Assembly: GCF_028583425.1 (NCBI RefSeq)
Contig: NC_072790.1
Location: forward strand, 63,388,052 to 63,452,051
Origin: Eublepharis macularius
Taxonomy: Eukaryota; Chordata; Lepidosauria; Squamata; Eublepharidae
DNA: 64,000 nt
Direction: 5' to 3'
Below, piece by piece: positions 1 to 13,026 of this stretch (positions are counted from its first letter, which is position 1; every line of letters begins with the position of its first letter). The notes under the pieces are model-generated. The model was not told where the DNA came from. It searched no databases and saw only the letters and a list, made by a program, of their open reading frames with translations. The translations under genes were made by a program, and so were the position numbers.

Positions 1-1555
1 GACCTTGAAGATGGAAAACTAGGGAAATAGAAAGCATAGGAGAAGGTGTTGGATGATATACGGATTATCTACCACTCCCTCAACAAAAATAGTGTGTGGG
101 GATGGACAAAAGTTATCACAGCCGAATGCTGTACAGACACAGACTTCTCTCATGCTGCTGAAAATTTTTGCTGGATTCTTGGCTTCTGAGGCTAACCCAT
201 TCAAGTGATTTCAGTTGATTTTTGATGATTCTTCTTGGAAAAGCTCGGGAGAGGACAGGAGGTCTTAGTCTCTGTCCATTTTTACAGGACCACTTGATTT
301 ATAAACAAGTTATTAAATTTACCTTTATTTTTGAAGTATCAAGACCTAATGGAAACAGCACAAAATATTATCAAGAATTTCAAAGTGATGCATATTCCAC
401 CTTGTTAATAGCACTAATTCATGAGTTTGCTGAGACCTTGTTGTTTTCGACTTCCTTTAGGCTTGTTCTCTGTACCATGTAAATCCGTGGTTATCCAGAA
501 AAGAAGGCGAACAACACTAATCAGTTCCTTTAAGTGTGTGTGTGTGTGGGGTGCTGGTGGTGGTAGTTCTACTTTGCCCTTGTTAACCATGCCTGGAAAG
601 CCCAGAGACCATCCCAGGAATGTAAGTTCTGTTCAACCTGCCCTCCATCTTGGTAAAGCATCTTGCACTGAAGCATACTCAGACTTCATATTTGTCTGAC
701 TTTGAGCCAGCAAGCAGTAACAAACACACATTTTGTACTCAGAACTTTTTGATTTCCATATCCAAGTGAGAAGACCTGGCATAAAGCCATGGTCAAGTGG
801 TTCCTCTCTGAAAAACATATCGAAGCCATGTAGCACTCAAAGTTCTTGTACTTCTGTTATTCAGGAGTGAGTGTGATGCTAGGCATCTCATGTGGTACGC
901 AATGTTTTCTTATTCCCCATTCCTTGTTATGTCACCCTCCTCTATGTATTTACAGAGCAAGTAGTGTTGTCCAAAGAGTGACAGCAACAGCTGCAGCTGT
1001 GGTCTGTGATCCATCACAAGATTAACTTCCCCCTCGTCCTAAGAGTCTATGTCAACAGAGGGCAAAATTCAGGAAATTAAATGTTTCATTTCCACTGGCA
1101 TAAAACTATATGCAGGATTAAATTTGACCCGGGAGGTGTCATCAGAATGCCCATGGGAACATTTTTCAATAGACTTCAGTCCGGAACAGTGATAAAAAGA
1201 TAAAAATCTCTGAGCACATTCAAGTTGACCTTTCCTTCACCTACCTGATTATGTGAGAAGTACTTCCGTTTCTCTGTAGCTATAAGAGATCACAGTTTAA
1301 TGGCAGAGCACGTGTTTTGTATGTCTATGGACCCAAGTTCAATCTAGTATTTCCCATCTCATTTAGTTTAGAAAGGCAAGAAAGACCTCTGCTTTGGACT
1401 CAGCCACTATCAGACAAACTTGATAGACTATTGATCTGACTTGGGCCTAGTTCTTGCTTGATGGATCATTTCTGAATAGAATGCCACGGCATAAATACAC
1501 ACAATCCCACAGAAATTCATCCCTGTGTCTGTTTTCTATGTATTTATTAAAATAT
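1..1555. other. No gene seen
   Basis: Intergenic-looking or intronic DNA. All reading frames are short and I recognise no repeat family. A short (GT)n run lies near 536-548. Confidence 0.5.
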
Positions 1556-1589
1556 TTATGCATTGATTTTTTTCAGATAAGGAGTTCAA

Positions 1590-1990
1590 TGTATTTTATT
1601 TTATTTGTTTTCAATTTTTATTCCACCCTCCCCGCACAGGCCGGCTAGGGCAGATTACACTCAATTAAAAACATTACAATATAATTTACACTTTAAAATA
1701 ATTTAAAATGACAATAACAAACAGTCCAGGATAAATATTTAAAAGAATATAAAATAGCAGCACTCGACCAATAGGAAGTAATCGATCTACCGCCTACTAT
1801 CACTTTAAAAAGTGATAGTATCACTTGTGTAACAGATATCAAAAAGACTTATGAAAAACAATAATATAATTTAAACATAAAAAATAGCATTCAAAAATAT
1901 CATAAAAACAAAACAAAAACCCAAGGCCTGAATTCCAGACACAATTTCTGCATATTATGCTCTATCAAAAACCCTTCTAAATAACATTAT
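1590..1990 (-). mobile_element. LINE 3'-end remnant
   Basis: The stretch around 1615-1680 (tttttattccaccctcccc, then a gggcagattacac block) matches the 3' ends seen at 27055-27180 and 58600-58690. It is followed by AT-rich, A-run-containing sequence typical of an antisense 3' UTR. The boundaries are approximate and the family is uncertain (CR1- or L2-like). Confidence 0.45.
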
Positions 1991-2289
1991 CTTGAAAAAT
2001 CTCCTGAAAGTTCATTCCAAAGAACTGGGTTTGGGGCAGGGGGAGAATTCAACAGAAAATGGCAGCAAATAGCGGACCCCACAAACCTTCATCTAGTCCT
2101 CAGTACAGACAGAATTTTTGTATGGAGGAGCATTCAGTTATGTGTTTCTCCACATGAAGTGGACAGTACAACTTATCCCGCCTTGGAGAAAATTAAAGAT
2201 CAGTAAGGCGCCAATCCTTACAGTCTGTGTACATGCCACTTTGGGGAAACCAATGTATGCATGTAAAAACTTGTTCTGCTTTTAATAAC

Positions 2290-2670
2290 GTAAGAATATG
2301 AGAGTGGTCATGCTGGATCAGACCAGTGGTTCATTTGGCCCAGCACTCTGGTTCCAACAGTGGCTAGCTGCACTCCACAAGGAAGCCCAAAGCAGAGCCC
2401 TCAGAAGAACAACAGCCTTGACTTGCTCACTGCAGATAAAGATACAGTGACCAGAACTGTACACAGCACTCCAAATATATAGCCACGTCAGAGATTTGTA
2501 TAGTATACTAGAAGTTTTATTCTCAGTTCCTTTCCTGATGATGAATGATGCTTCATGCTAAATTGCCCTTTCAAAAATTGCTACTGAACACTAAACGTTT
2601 TCAGTGAGCTTATCAACCACACCCATAGGTCTTTTCCTTGATCTGTTGTTATCAATTTAAACCCCCATCA
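2290..2670 (-). mobile_element. CR1-like LINE fragments
   Basis: From about 2440 the + strand reads as antisense CR1 reverse-transcriptase C-terminal coding sequence, with the 'ccagaactgtacacagcact' type of block also seen inside the large CR1 at 31740-31800. The preceding block at 2290-2400 ('gctggatcagaccagtgg') is a common reptilian interspersed fragment. It is heavily decayed and has no open frame. Confidence 0.5.
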
Positions 2671-2689
2671 TCACATTTTTAAAAATTTA

Positions 2690-3330
2690 TTTACATCATT
2701 TATAGTCCGCCTTTCTCACTGAGGCTCAAGGCGGATTACACAGTATGAGGTTAATACAATCAGTATCAAGTACATTTCAATACAATACCATAAGGTAAAC
2801 AGATACAAGTTTAAAAGACATAGCATTAGCAAGGATCCAAGACAGTAGAAAAAATACTGGAGCAAAACATAATCAATTCTAGGACTAACATTAGACAACA
2901 TGGAGTGCTGGTTGTACATAAATACGTACTCCTATCATGGGAGTACGTATTTAAACCAGCAGTTAATATATAAAGCAAAATTAGTGAAGTCTATCATACC
3001 CAACTCATTAATGAAGCATCTGAGACCCCATCCCTACAATACAGCCCTCCCATTTGAGTAAAAAGCCTTTTTGAATAGTTCAGTTTTGCATTGTTTACAG
3101 AAAGTCAGGAGAGTGGGGGGCGCTCTTCTGACTTCCTCAGGCAGGTCATTACACAGGATAGGGGCCACCACAGAGAAAGCCCTTGTATGGGCTGCTGCTG
3201 ACTTCACCTGTGTGCAGCCTGGCACCTGCAGGAGACCCTGTTCAGATGAGTGAAGCTGCCATGGAGGAACATAGGGAGGGAGGCGGTCCCGTAGGTATGC
3301 TGGACCAAAGCTGTGAAGAACTTTAGGAAA
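2690..3330 (-). mobile_element. L2-like LINE 3' end with C-terminal ORF2 remnant
   Basis: On the minus strand, 3225-3034 encodes a 63-residue piece with the motif AFSVVAPILCNDLPEEVRR followed by LLTFCKQCKTELFKKAF. This is the usual C-terminus of L2/CR1-clade reverse transcriptases. A 3' UTR follows (3033-2690) and ends with the 'gccttgagcctcagtgag' and 'aaaggcggactataaat' blocks found in other L2 tails of this window (24220-24264). The copy is strongly 5' truncated. Confidence 0.65.
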
Positions 3331-3744
3331 CTATTGCCCTAATGTACGTCATTTAGCACTTGCAGTGAATTTCATATTCACCAAGTTTTAGAGATGGGGG
3401 GCTGGGGAGAGATACCATTACTTTGTGTTTACACTACCTTGTCAGCCTCTCCCCACAATAGTAGTTTGATTATCCTGTATATCAAGAGGAATATGGGATG
3501 GAGCCAAAAGAGAACAGCCATTACACTGCTGCTGCAATATGAAAATCTGCCCACGGTTTCATGTTGACCCTAATATCTGACAGAGAAATACAGGTCTTGT
3601 TCCTGACAGAAAATATCCATAGACCATTTTAGGAAAAGTTAACCAAGTGTTTAGGGCCTTTTCTTACATAGCCCTTAATTACAATAGCAACCATAATTTG
3701 CTTCCACATGCTAGAGCATCCAGTGACTCAAATATAGCTGTAAA

Positions 3745-3937
3745 ATAGTAAAGAGTCCAGTAGCACCTTTAAGACTAACCTACTTTATTGCAGCATAAGC
3801 TTTCGAGAATTACAGCTTTCTCTGACGAGGAGAGCTGTAGTTCTCAAAAGCTTATGCTACAATAAAGTTGGTTAGTCTTAAAGGTGCTACTGGACTCTTT
3901 ACTATTTTGCAACTACAGACTAACACAGCTAACTCCT
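3745..3937. repeat. Fold-back interspersed repeat, copy 1
   Basis: Two inverted arms contain 'agtccagtagcaccttt' on the left and 'aaaggtgctactggact' on the right. They meet at a centre 'tctgacgaggaga' near 3818-3834. The right arm runs on into 'ctacagactaacacagct' to about 3937. A possible 7-bp flank repeat ctgtaaa occurs at 3738-3744 and 3938-3944, which is short and only suggestive. The same structure occurs at 8940-9153. Confidence 0.75.
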
Positions 3938-3945
3938 CTGTAAAT

Positions 3946-5092
3946 ACGGCTGTGTTCATGTTCATTGCTATGTTTCATGGCATGGACATTAATGTTCATA
4001 TAGGCACACAAGTAGTTTATATGAGGCTTCAGGGTACTTTTAATGCCATGTATAAAAAACACCCTTTGGTGAGTTGCTGGGCCACTGCTTGCTGCTTCCC
4101 AAATCATCACTGTGAATTGCTTCCAAAGCAACATTGCACTAGTTGGTGTGGCAACCGGAGGGTGTGTTGTTGTTATAAACCTTGGAATCTATAGCTGAGC
4201 CAGGGAATGAGCCCCCTCCCAGCACTGTTGCTAATATTGGACTCATGACTATCAGCCATGAACTGCCGCCAGGTTATTCTTTTATAGCTTGCTGGATACC
4301 AGACCATGCCAATAAAAAAGAACTGGATGTAGGCAAAAGGGGTGTAGGGTATGGTGTCGTAGCATTTCAGCCCCAAGACAGTTCATATACTTAAAGCTAA
4401 CTGACTAAACATTTGTTTACAAATTTTCTGCCCTTATTTCAGAACAAAGGTCTGAATGTACTTATTTATGTACTGTTTGCTTTTAAGAACCATCTGAAAA
4501 TTACTATCCGCTAATGGGATAACTGAGGAAAAAGACATACTTAATCAGACGACTCTGTGCAATTTGTGAATGGTTCTCCCACAGTATGTTTAATGGTACA
4601 TAGCAGCTATCAGAATCTGCAAATTGGATCATGTTGAAAAAGAGGAAGGAGATTTAACCCTTTCCCACCCTGCATGCTATTTGCTCTGTGGATAAAATTT
4701 AAAGACTATCACATATGGTTTGCCTTTGTTTCTTCTCCCTGGGCAAATAATTGCTCAGAAGTTCAACTGAGGGCAGTAAAATGTTGCACATTGTAGTAGC
4801 GGCAGCAAATGATGCTCTACATGCTATGGTCCTCCTGATCCACATTTGGCCCCCCAGTATCTGATCCTTACTATTTAAAAGCTAGGAGTTCTATTCACAG
4901 ATCACTCAATCTTTTATATATTTTGATCCTAGTTGGAGAAAATTGTGCAGGTATCTGCTTTCCAATATTGCTGTTAAGTACTATTTCATAGTAGCAGTTA
5001 AGAATTTGGAGATTTCAGTCCTCTACATAGTCTGTTTAGCCCAGTGATCAGAGATGATCACCTGAGAAAGGAATTTGTTCAAAACTGTGTAT

Positions 5093-5096
<4 letters not shown>
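3946..5096. other. No gene seen
   Basis: No long open frame, no splice-bounded coding block and no repeat that I recognise. Confidence 0.45.

Positions 5097-5163
<67 letters not shown>
5097..5163. repeat. (GA)n microsatellite, 67 bp
   Basis: Uninterrupted GA dinucleotides, about 33 units. The Ser-Leu repeat peptide on the minus strand here is only the microsatellite read in frame. Confidence 0.97.
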
Positions 5164-5166
<3 letters not shown>

Positions 5167-7903
5167 CCCATTAGCTTTGTATCTGCTTCAAGAAGACTTT
5201 GATAGTTTCCGGTCTTTGTGTAGTCAACAAATTTGCAAGACCAATTTTTAGAGGTGTAAGCAAATGGAAGAAGATTTCTATATGTAATTGTAATAATGCA
5301 TACTATTGTAAAATTATATAAATTTGCGAATACATTTGTTTGAATGTGCAAAATTAATAACAATTGGTAATATTTGGATATCTTCCAATCTGGCCATTAT
5401 TTGGACGTATGGGCAATAGAGAGTTTGGCCCTCCCAACGAGCAGATGAAGGCTGCTGTGGCCGGGAGCCGCTTTTGCCACCCCAGAAGGAGAAAGCAGCA
5501 TTGCTCTCCTTCCTGGGCCTCTGGGCCTTTGCTTGGGGGTGGAGCCAAGTGCCTTACAAGGCAGCTCCACCCCTCAGCCCTCTCAGTTGGGTCCTCATGT
5601 TCAGCCTGGACAGAGCATATTTGGCTTGCTGAGCAATGAGGGCTTCTGGCGACTGGCAGCAGTGGTGACACCGCAGCGTCTCGCTCAGGTTGCTCAGCTG
5701 CACCTGTCTTTCCCACTGCAATGTCAGCTTCGATGGGGCCAGGCTCCTGGCCCCCTTAAGATGCACCCTGTCACTTGGGCCTGGAACAAACATTTATTGT
5801 TCCTTCTTAATATGTATACACTGTAATTAAGTATCATAAGGGCACAGACAGACATAGGACCAATCCCGATGAGACAGATATCCGTGGATGAGGAATGGAA
5901 CCATACAACTCTAGATCCTGAAATTTTGATGGATGTGTGAAGGCACATGAGTCACATGTTCTGTGGTTATTGTTCAGAAGGTGCACTCAGAGAAGATTCC
6001 CAATCTGTTTAAATGTGTCAGTTTCAAAAAGCAGTTTTGGTATTTGACACATGAGGTTTATAAAGGGAAACAACTGCCAAGAACTGAATGAAATTTTCAT
6101 TTCGTTCCCTTCACAATAACTTATACCAAATCCTCAAGCTACCTTTTGAGCACAAGAGAGTTTAGAGGTGCTTGGGAGGAGGGGGAAGGACCTTCTTATG
6201 AAGCACCTTTGAGAAGGAAAATGAAGAGAAACTTGGATATGCGCATGCCCCTCTGGATTGCAGCCACATATGACAGCAACAACAAGGATTAATGTGAGCG
6301 ATGTCATGACTCATGAGTCTACATTTGCTTAACAGTAGCCTGTTTTCCAAAATTCAGTTGTACTTCCCATGTCTTCATGCAGCAGATCTTATTCTATGAG
6401 TTTCAGGTAATAATAATTTTGTTGTGATATAACACATGTTAACATATTAAAGTATTTGATGCTATGTTGGCATTTATTATCTGTAGCCAGTTGCATGCCT
6501 TCCCGCCGGGTTCTATTTGTGAATTTTCTAAGTCTATAAATGGAAACCCTAGCTAACAAGAAATTATCACCCAGACAGGCTGATACTGTTCTGTCTCACA
6601 ACTTGAGCATGAACAGTGGTGGTGTCTAACATGTAAGACACTTCTTTTCGGGGCTTGAATCTTACTCTTCCTGGGAAATGGAGTTAGGAAAACATGAGAG
6701 AGAAACCTCAGCAAAGGGCACTTTATGGAAGGAGAAACAGAAGGTAAGTTACAGTTTACCTCAGAATTATTGGCTAGCTTAGAGTCAAGGCCAGTAAGAA
6801 GCAGTTGCATAGCAAAGGAGTTTCCAGTTACTATTTTGATACTTCCTCAAGTCAGTGACCTTGAAGCATAACAGGTTCAATAAAAGTGTGCTGAAATTAA
6901 TTATTCTAATATATTTCTGTGTGATATTGAATAAGAGTATTTAACAGAAATCTCTGTACTTTTAGTCTCCTGTTAAAACTAGTGATTTCTGTGAAGTATT
7001 TTTTAAAAAGTGAATTCCATGTTCTTGTAATGCATCCTATATAATTATGTCATGGGGAATTTGATTCCAGTAACCCTTACAACATGTTGTGTTGTGTTTA
7101 CTGCCAATCTGATATTGAATAATGAACAGAATGTCAATTTCACTTTTGTTAACAGTATGTATTGACTGGATCCTGAATTGGATCCTGGCTAAAATTTGTG
7201 TGTATGAAAGCATTACTTTCCTGCCTTCCACTGCAGCCCCAAATGCCCCCTGAAATGCTGTTTCTGGGGGACATGGGTCCCACAGCATGAGGAGGGGTTT
7301 GGAGGGCTTCTGTTTGAGCAGGAAATTGACAAAAGTCACCCCACCCCGCACATGTGGTTCTTTCTGACAGGATCCAACACTACAACTCCAGAAGGATAAA
7401 TGGAATTTGCTTATGCCAAAAGTTGTTCTCTTGTGGCATGAAGGCGCCATGTTATTCTTGACTCTGAAAACTGATAAGCTTTTTTTTAAAGTTGGCATTA
7501 CTTGAACCAAGTCAGAAATTAGAAACAGTATTGCATTCTTGAATAGGAAGGCAATACTACTAAGGCATCAGTCCCCCCTCCCTTTTTTAAACTTCACAGT
7601 GAGACTAGTATAGCTCTAACACAACTTTCATTTAAGCCATTCCCTTTTTCTCCTCACTCCACTGAAGTAAATGTATTTTATAAAGGGTAGGAATATTTAA
7701 GTAAAGGCATCTAACAGTTTTATCTTTGTTTATGACCTGTCTATTGGTCACGGCCCTTGATGTAAACATTACCTTATCTATTACGGTGTCCTACATTGCT
7801 TAAGTTCCAACGCATAGCCTCATTAGCCCAGGCACAAGGCCACCCACTTGGCACTGACCTAGAATCACCCTTTGGAATTAAAATTACTTGGTCTGGCTAT
7901 CAG
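5164..7903. other. No gene seen; GC-richer block at 5420-5780
   Basis: Mostly AT-rich unique-looking sequence. The block 5420-5780 is richer in G+C and carries 120- and 97-codon open frames on opposite strands. Neither has splice context or a recognisable domain. It could be an old transposon remnant. Confidence 0.4.
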
Positions 7904-9363
7904 TGGCCTATTCCACATGGTACACTTTAAGTCAGTGCTTCTGAATATTCATGCCGATTGGGGCTGAATCGGCTTGGGCTCCTGGCATTCTGCACTGCAC
8001 AACCTGAAGGTGATTTGGTGTCTGCTTTCTTATTCTAAACAAATTGAGGTGTGTCTGTTTGAAGCCACCTTTTGTGGAGTCTGGAGTAAACATCACTTAA
8101 AAAATTTTTTTAGCGAATGCATCATAACGTTGCAATGATGGAACCCAGTGTGGCCACCATCCCCCTCCTTCTCCCTGTCTTTGTACTTGCTGATTGGGCA
8201 ATCCTGTTCCCATCATTTTTTTTAAATTCTGGAGAGGCAATTAATAACAGAGCTCTTCGGGGACCTACAAAGTACTTTTTGTGTTTGCTCCACTAGCTTC
8301 TAGCAGATTGCTCTGGTGTGATTTAAATTGTCTGGTATAAAACAGTGCGTCTCTGCCAGAGCAAAATGTTCAAATACTGCTTCCCCAAAAAATGGCATTC
8401 TCACTGGCCTCCTCACACCATGTAATCATGTTCTAGATTGGGGAAGGTGGATTCTTGACACAAGTCCCCCACCTCTGTTTCCAAATCACTGGGAACATGA
8501 GCCTGGTTGTAAATAAAGGAAATAAAAAAGTAAACCCAAGAAGTGATCAGTGAGTAAGGTGGATTGCCGTCAAGGAACATCAAAGAACGCATGAATGTCA
8601 CAGTGTTGCGACTACCCCCTAATTAAAAAAAGGGGGGAGAGAGAGGGGAATGGGTAGTTGCTTGGGACTTGTTTCAGGCTTCTCCTAACACCAAAGAGAG
8701 GAAAAAATAAAAATGTGTGTGGAGAGCTGGGGAGGAAGGGAGTGGTTTCCACAGGTGTTTGAGAAAGGATGCTGCAGCATTACCATCCTTCCCTCAATTA
8801 AAAAAATAAATTAGGAAGTGTGTGGAGAGCTGGGGAGGAGGGGGAATGGTTTCCACCAGGTGGCCAACCAATCAGTGCCCAGGGAAAGGAAGGGTGGAGA
8901 GAGACACAATTAGGGACTAGGAATTCTGTATACACATAGATGCAGAGGAGTTAGCCGTGCTAGTCTGTAGTAGCAAAATCAAAAAGAGTCCAGTAGCACC
9001 TTTAAGACTAACCAACTTTATTGTAGCATAAGCTTTCGAGAATCACAGTTCTCTTCGTCAGATGCATCTGACGAAGAGAACTGTGATTCTTGAAAGCTTA
9101 TGCTACAATAAAGTTGGTTAGTCTTAAAGGTGCTACTGGACTCTTTTTGATTTTGTATACACATAGGACCCATCAGCAGCAACTCAACAGCAGCTTGAGC
9201 AACAGCAACACTTGCCTTATGTGTGCATGGAAAAGAGTAGGGGAAAAGCCAGGGAAAATTCAATTCTGCATCTCAAGCCTTCTTTCCTCATATGGATATC
9301 TAGAGATCAAGAGAAGCAGAATGGAATCAGAATCACTCTAAACTGACCGTGCAGAATGGGCCA
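7904..9363. mobile_element. Candidate decayed DNA transposon with terminal inverted repeats
   Basis: The left end (tggcctattccacatgg, 7904-7920) and the reverse complement of the right end (tggcccattctgcacgg, from 9363) stay alignable for about 45-50 bp at roughly 70% by eye. The interior has no ORF. It is interrupted by the fold-back repeat at 8940-9153 and carries two direct copies of a block of about 38 bp (gtgtggagagctggggagga) near 8716 and 8820. No clear target duplication was found, so this is tentative. Confidence 0.35.
8940..9153 (-). mobile_element. Fold-back interspersed repeat, copy 2, with 13-bp target duplication
   Basis: Two inverted arms of about 90 bp run from 'gactctttttgatt' inward and meet at the centre 'gatgcatctgacgaag' near 9060-9075. 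The element is flanked by perfect direct repeats tgtatacacatag at 8927-8939 and 9154-9166. Read on the minus strand, one end stops early inside the arm ('ggactctttttgatttt'), whereas the other continues through 'ctacagactagcacggct'. That pattern fits 5' truncation during LINE-driven retrotransposition. Confidence 0.75.
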
Positions 9364-10835
9364 GAGCCTAGTTACTTTTGTTTTGTAGCAGTAATTTAGA
9401 GAGGCTAAAGTAAACAATTATTTCCATACCCTCCAGATGAAAACAGAGACACACTTCTGCCCAAGGCCACCTTGCTACCACTATGATACATTGCCGAAGG
9501 TTCTACATCTGCTGTATGCTGCTTTCATTTACTGTGCATCTGCTTTTTAGCAACAAATATGGTCTTGTTCTTTTGTATCAAGATTTGCTAGGAAAATTGG
9601 ACTAGATTGTCCTTCTATTTGTCATCAAACATATACCACAGCAGCTGCAGCATTTGAAATGACAGGCTATGTACTCTATTGGCCCTTATCATTTATGTAC
9701 ATATATTTACATGTCTGTCCAGTAGAGGAAAGATGTAACTCATCCCAACTTAGAGATGCAATTTCTGGCTATCTTAGAAAGAAACTAAACCCTGAGGAAT
9801 AATAATCCTCACAAACATTTTAATAAGGTATCCATCACAGGTATTTGTAGATAAAGGAGGGCTGAAATTTACCTGAAAGAAGGGTGACTTAAACATGGGC
9901 ATTTTCAGCCTGATCTTTGCTCTTCAGAATATTTAAGGTTTGGTTTGGCCATGAGTGGTGGTAGCATACAAGTTCTGTTCCAGTTCACATTGGAAAAATT
10001 CAATACCATTCACATCACTTGCTGTATTATTGAGGTTCTACAGTGATACATCATGTCCTGTTTTGGGAAGAGGGACTCAAGTGGGAACACAGAGATTAAA
10101 ATATGTCTATCTTCATGTTAGATGATACAGGATTGTTACTTGATTGAAATGGGAAACTCAAAGTTTAAATAATTTTTAAAATTGCTCATTCCTACTAGAT
10201 TTATGAACAAGTGAATATGCTACAGTTTGGGGCCTTGGATTATGAGGGGCTTCTAAATAAATAAGAAAGTTACTCAGTTACCATTTTTGGGTAATGCTGT
10301 CGAGAATCTTAAAGTGGATATGGCTTAGGACTTTAGCAAGTCTTAATCTGGCCTTGCCCACCATCCCTTTCCACTATGCTGCCAGGTTGTTTCTCACTTG
10401 CACTTGATATCTCAAACACTATGGATGATGTTATATCACCGGTACTCAAAAGTTCGCAGTGTCAGCTGTGCGCTGCCTTTGAGATTTTGCATTTTGGAGG
10501 AGGTGATTACTTTCCTCCGTGAGGTTCTTGCAACTCTTAGGTTGTGTATATTGAAGTGTTTATTAATCAAGTGATAAATGATGAAAAATATAAAGCTGGC
10601 CTTAAGAATGTATGAAAATGCACATTCCCAGTGTCCAGGCACATCCTTATCTATAGCAATCAGTATTCTCCTGATGAGTCAAAGTCTGAAGCTAGTTTTC
10701 TGAAATGCTGCAAGAATCCTACAAGGGTATGTATGGTTAGCAGCATTTAAACCTGGATTCTGTCTGGCTTGGATGTGTTTTGCCATGCAGTAGCAGGATG
10801 GACACTTCAGAGAATGCCTAAAATATTACTGCCCA
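9364..10835. other. No gene seen
   Basis: AT-rich sequence without convincing coding frames or repeats that I recognise. Confidence 0.45.
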
Positions 10836-11036
10836 GCTGTTTTCACACTCCTAAAACCTCTGGAAAATCACGCAAAACTCATGGCATGATGGCATCTTCA
10901 TAGCTCGATTTCCCATTTAATGGTGTGATTTCTGATGTCATCACGCCATTAAATGGGAAATCGCGCTATGAAGACACCGTCATGCTGCGAGTTTTGCACA
11001 ATTTTCTGGAGGCATTTACAGGCATGTGAAAACAGC
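10836..11036. mobile_element. Palindromic MITE, TIR gctgttttcacac
   Basis: About 200 bp that fold back almost completely. The ends are gctgttttcacac and gtgaaaacagc. Inner matching arms include 'ccatttaatgg' against 'ccattaaatggg', with 'ctgatgtcatcacgcca' at the centre. It shares its terminal sequence with the element at 24270-24462 and its centre with the one at 23910-24096. No target duplication is visible. Confidence 0.7.
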
Positions 11037-12943
11037 CATTGTGTCAAGATGGCAAGCTTTAGAGCAATCATACAGAGATATTGACTATAGGAACTATCAT
11101 GCATTGGGGCCGCTTGCAGAGCCTTAGAAAAAGGCTGTACTTTTGCTGACTGATGGGGTAGAAAGACCAGGGATTGATTCCAGAACCCTCAACTCAGTGC
11201 TATGTCACAAGGGATGCCGGGGGAAACAGAAAAGCTCCGCTTGTAACATGAAGATAGATATAACATTGATCCAGTCTTTTATAAGGTGTGTGCCAAATGA
11301 TGACTGTATGTACAAAAACATATGAATGTCTGTATACGTAAGGCATGGAAGTTAACACAAATATGATGTACAGGAATAGCCCTGGTTGCTCAATTAGAAG
11401 GGAGAACTACACACAAACCATGACTGTGCACATAATTCTCCATTCTGTTAGAACTATGTATGGGGAAGCCACCTTTTGCATCTGGGCAGTCCTATTAAAA
11501 TGAAGTACAGATGTAAGCTTCAAAGGGCAGCAAGGAAAACCATGTGCCATGTTTGTGAGCTTGCAAGGATGTCTTAGCACAGGAACACACTGATGTTACA
11601 TAGTCAATGTAAATAATAGTGCTAATTCCGCCAGCTTCTGTTGAAAAATTAGGAACAACAAATCTTCAGATTAAATGATTTTTAAACCAGAGACCTCACT
11701 CCACAGATCCTTATGTGCATACTAGTGCATGTGAGCATTTAATATGTTGTACTCTTTTGCACTTATGAGTGAGAGCCCATTTCCATAGACACACTGCCTT
11801 GATGGACAGGAGTAATTGGATAAGATCAAGTTGTTATAGGGTTCTCATTACTGTTTTCCTACTGCATGTGTCTTTTATATTAAGAGGGGAATCCATGAGG
11901 ATTCACAGGGAAGGGGAAATCCTCTCTCCTTTCCTTGCTAGATCAGCCACATCTCCAGTTACTGATTCCAGCATGGGCTCTGCTTTCCCCCTTGGTTTGA
12001 CTCTGGCTTCCCCTGCTATTACCCTTTGCCTCACCACCATCTCCTGGTGTGGCTGCTTCCACCCTGGCAATATCAGGTGTCATTTGCCAATTCCAAGCTA
12101 TTAACACTTTAAAGGATTTTCTGTACATTGTATATATCCATATCCATAATTCTAGCGCTGGTTGGCTCTGGTGGATTTGCTTGTCTGCACAAGGGCCAGC
12201 TCTGGGCTATTCAACAGGAGGATGGTTGGAGCATATTATAATGTTGTTATTTTTCCTTTCTACCTTTTGACAATTGAGCATTCAGAACTGTAAGACATTT
12301 TAATTGCCCATTTATTCAGAAGTTGTTTTAAAATGCTAAATCTTACTTACATCAAAACAATGGTCAATTTTTTAGTCATAGTAGCACTTTCCCTCAAATG
12401 CACTTTTAATTTTATGGTAATAGAAAAATGATTTACTGCTAATTATAATTATTACTGTTAAAGGATACTTCTTATAAGGCCAAAAATGACCACTACAAGA
12501 AAGTGTTTATTCTTATAAATGTGCCACTAGATATTGTGTGCGATACACAGCATTGTGTTGAGACTGCAAGAGCAGATCCTTGAAATAACTTCTTTCAAAG
12601 CATTTCCACTATTATCTTGTCCTCTGATTTTGTTTTAATAATTGTAATAATCTTGCTTTTATCTCCATGAAGATGGATTCTTTTTACGTTTGGGAGTATG
12701 GAAACATCTCAGTTGTTCCTATGTCAAAAGTCTTATTGTAGATCGATATGAAGTGGATTTCATACAATTTTGATGTCTGATAAAAATCAATGTTGTTAGT
12801 CAGTAAGGGGCCATCTGACTTTTGTTTTATCGTATCAAAATGGCCATAGCCTTTGGCAATTGCTGCTTTTGTTGCACTAATATTTAATTTTAAAGAGAGA
12901 AGTTTACTAGAAACTTAGGATGTTCAATATTTCGGATGAGCAG
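11037..12943. other. No gene seen
   Basis: No supported gene. Open frames of up to 111 codons (11769-12104) lack splice or domain support. The AT-rich part at 12280-12900 could hold conserved non-coding sequence, which only a cross-species alignment can show. Confidence 0.4.
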
Positions 12944-13026
12944 AGCAATCCTAAGCAGAAGGACACCTTTAGAAGCCTGCTGACTTCTGTAGACTTAAAA
13001 GGATGTGATTCTGCTTAGGTTTGCAC
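12944..13026. repeat. Short palindromic interspersed repeat
   Basis: 'gcaatcctaagcagaagga' on the left is matched in inverted form by 'gattctgcttaggtttgc' on the right, about 80 bp end to end. It resembles a common vertebrate palindromic repeat that I cannot name with certainty. Confidence 0.55.

Noticed and set aside
5354..5826. 120- and 97-codon frames in a GC-richer block
   Set aside because: Both strands are open and overlap each other. No domain or splice support.
7037..7510. 157-codon minus-strand frame
   Set aside because: No recognisable domain, no good splice borders, and composition like the surrounding AT-rich DNA.
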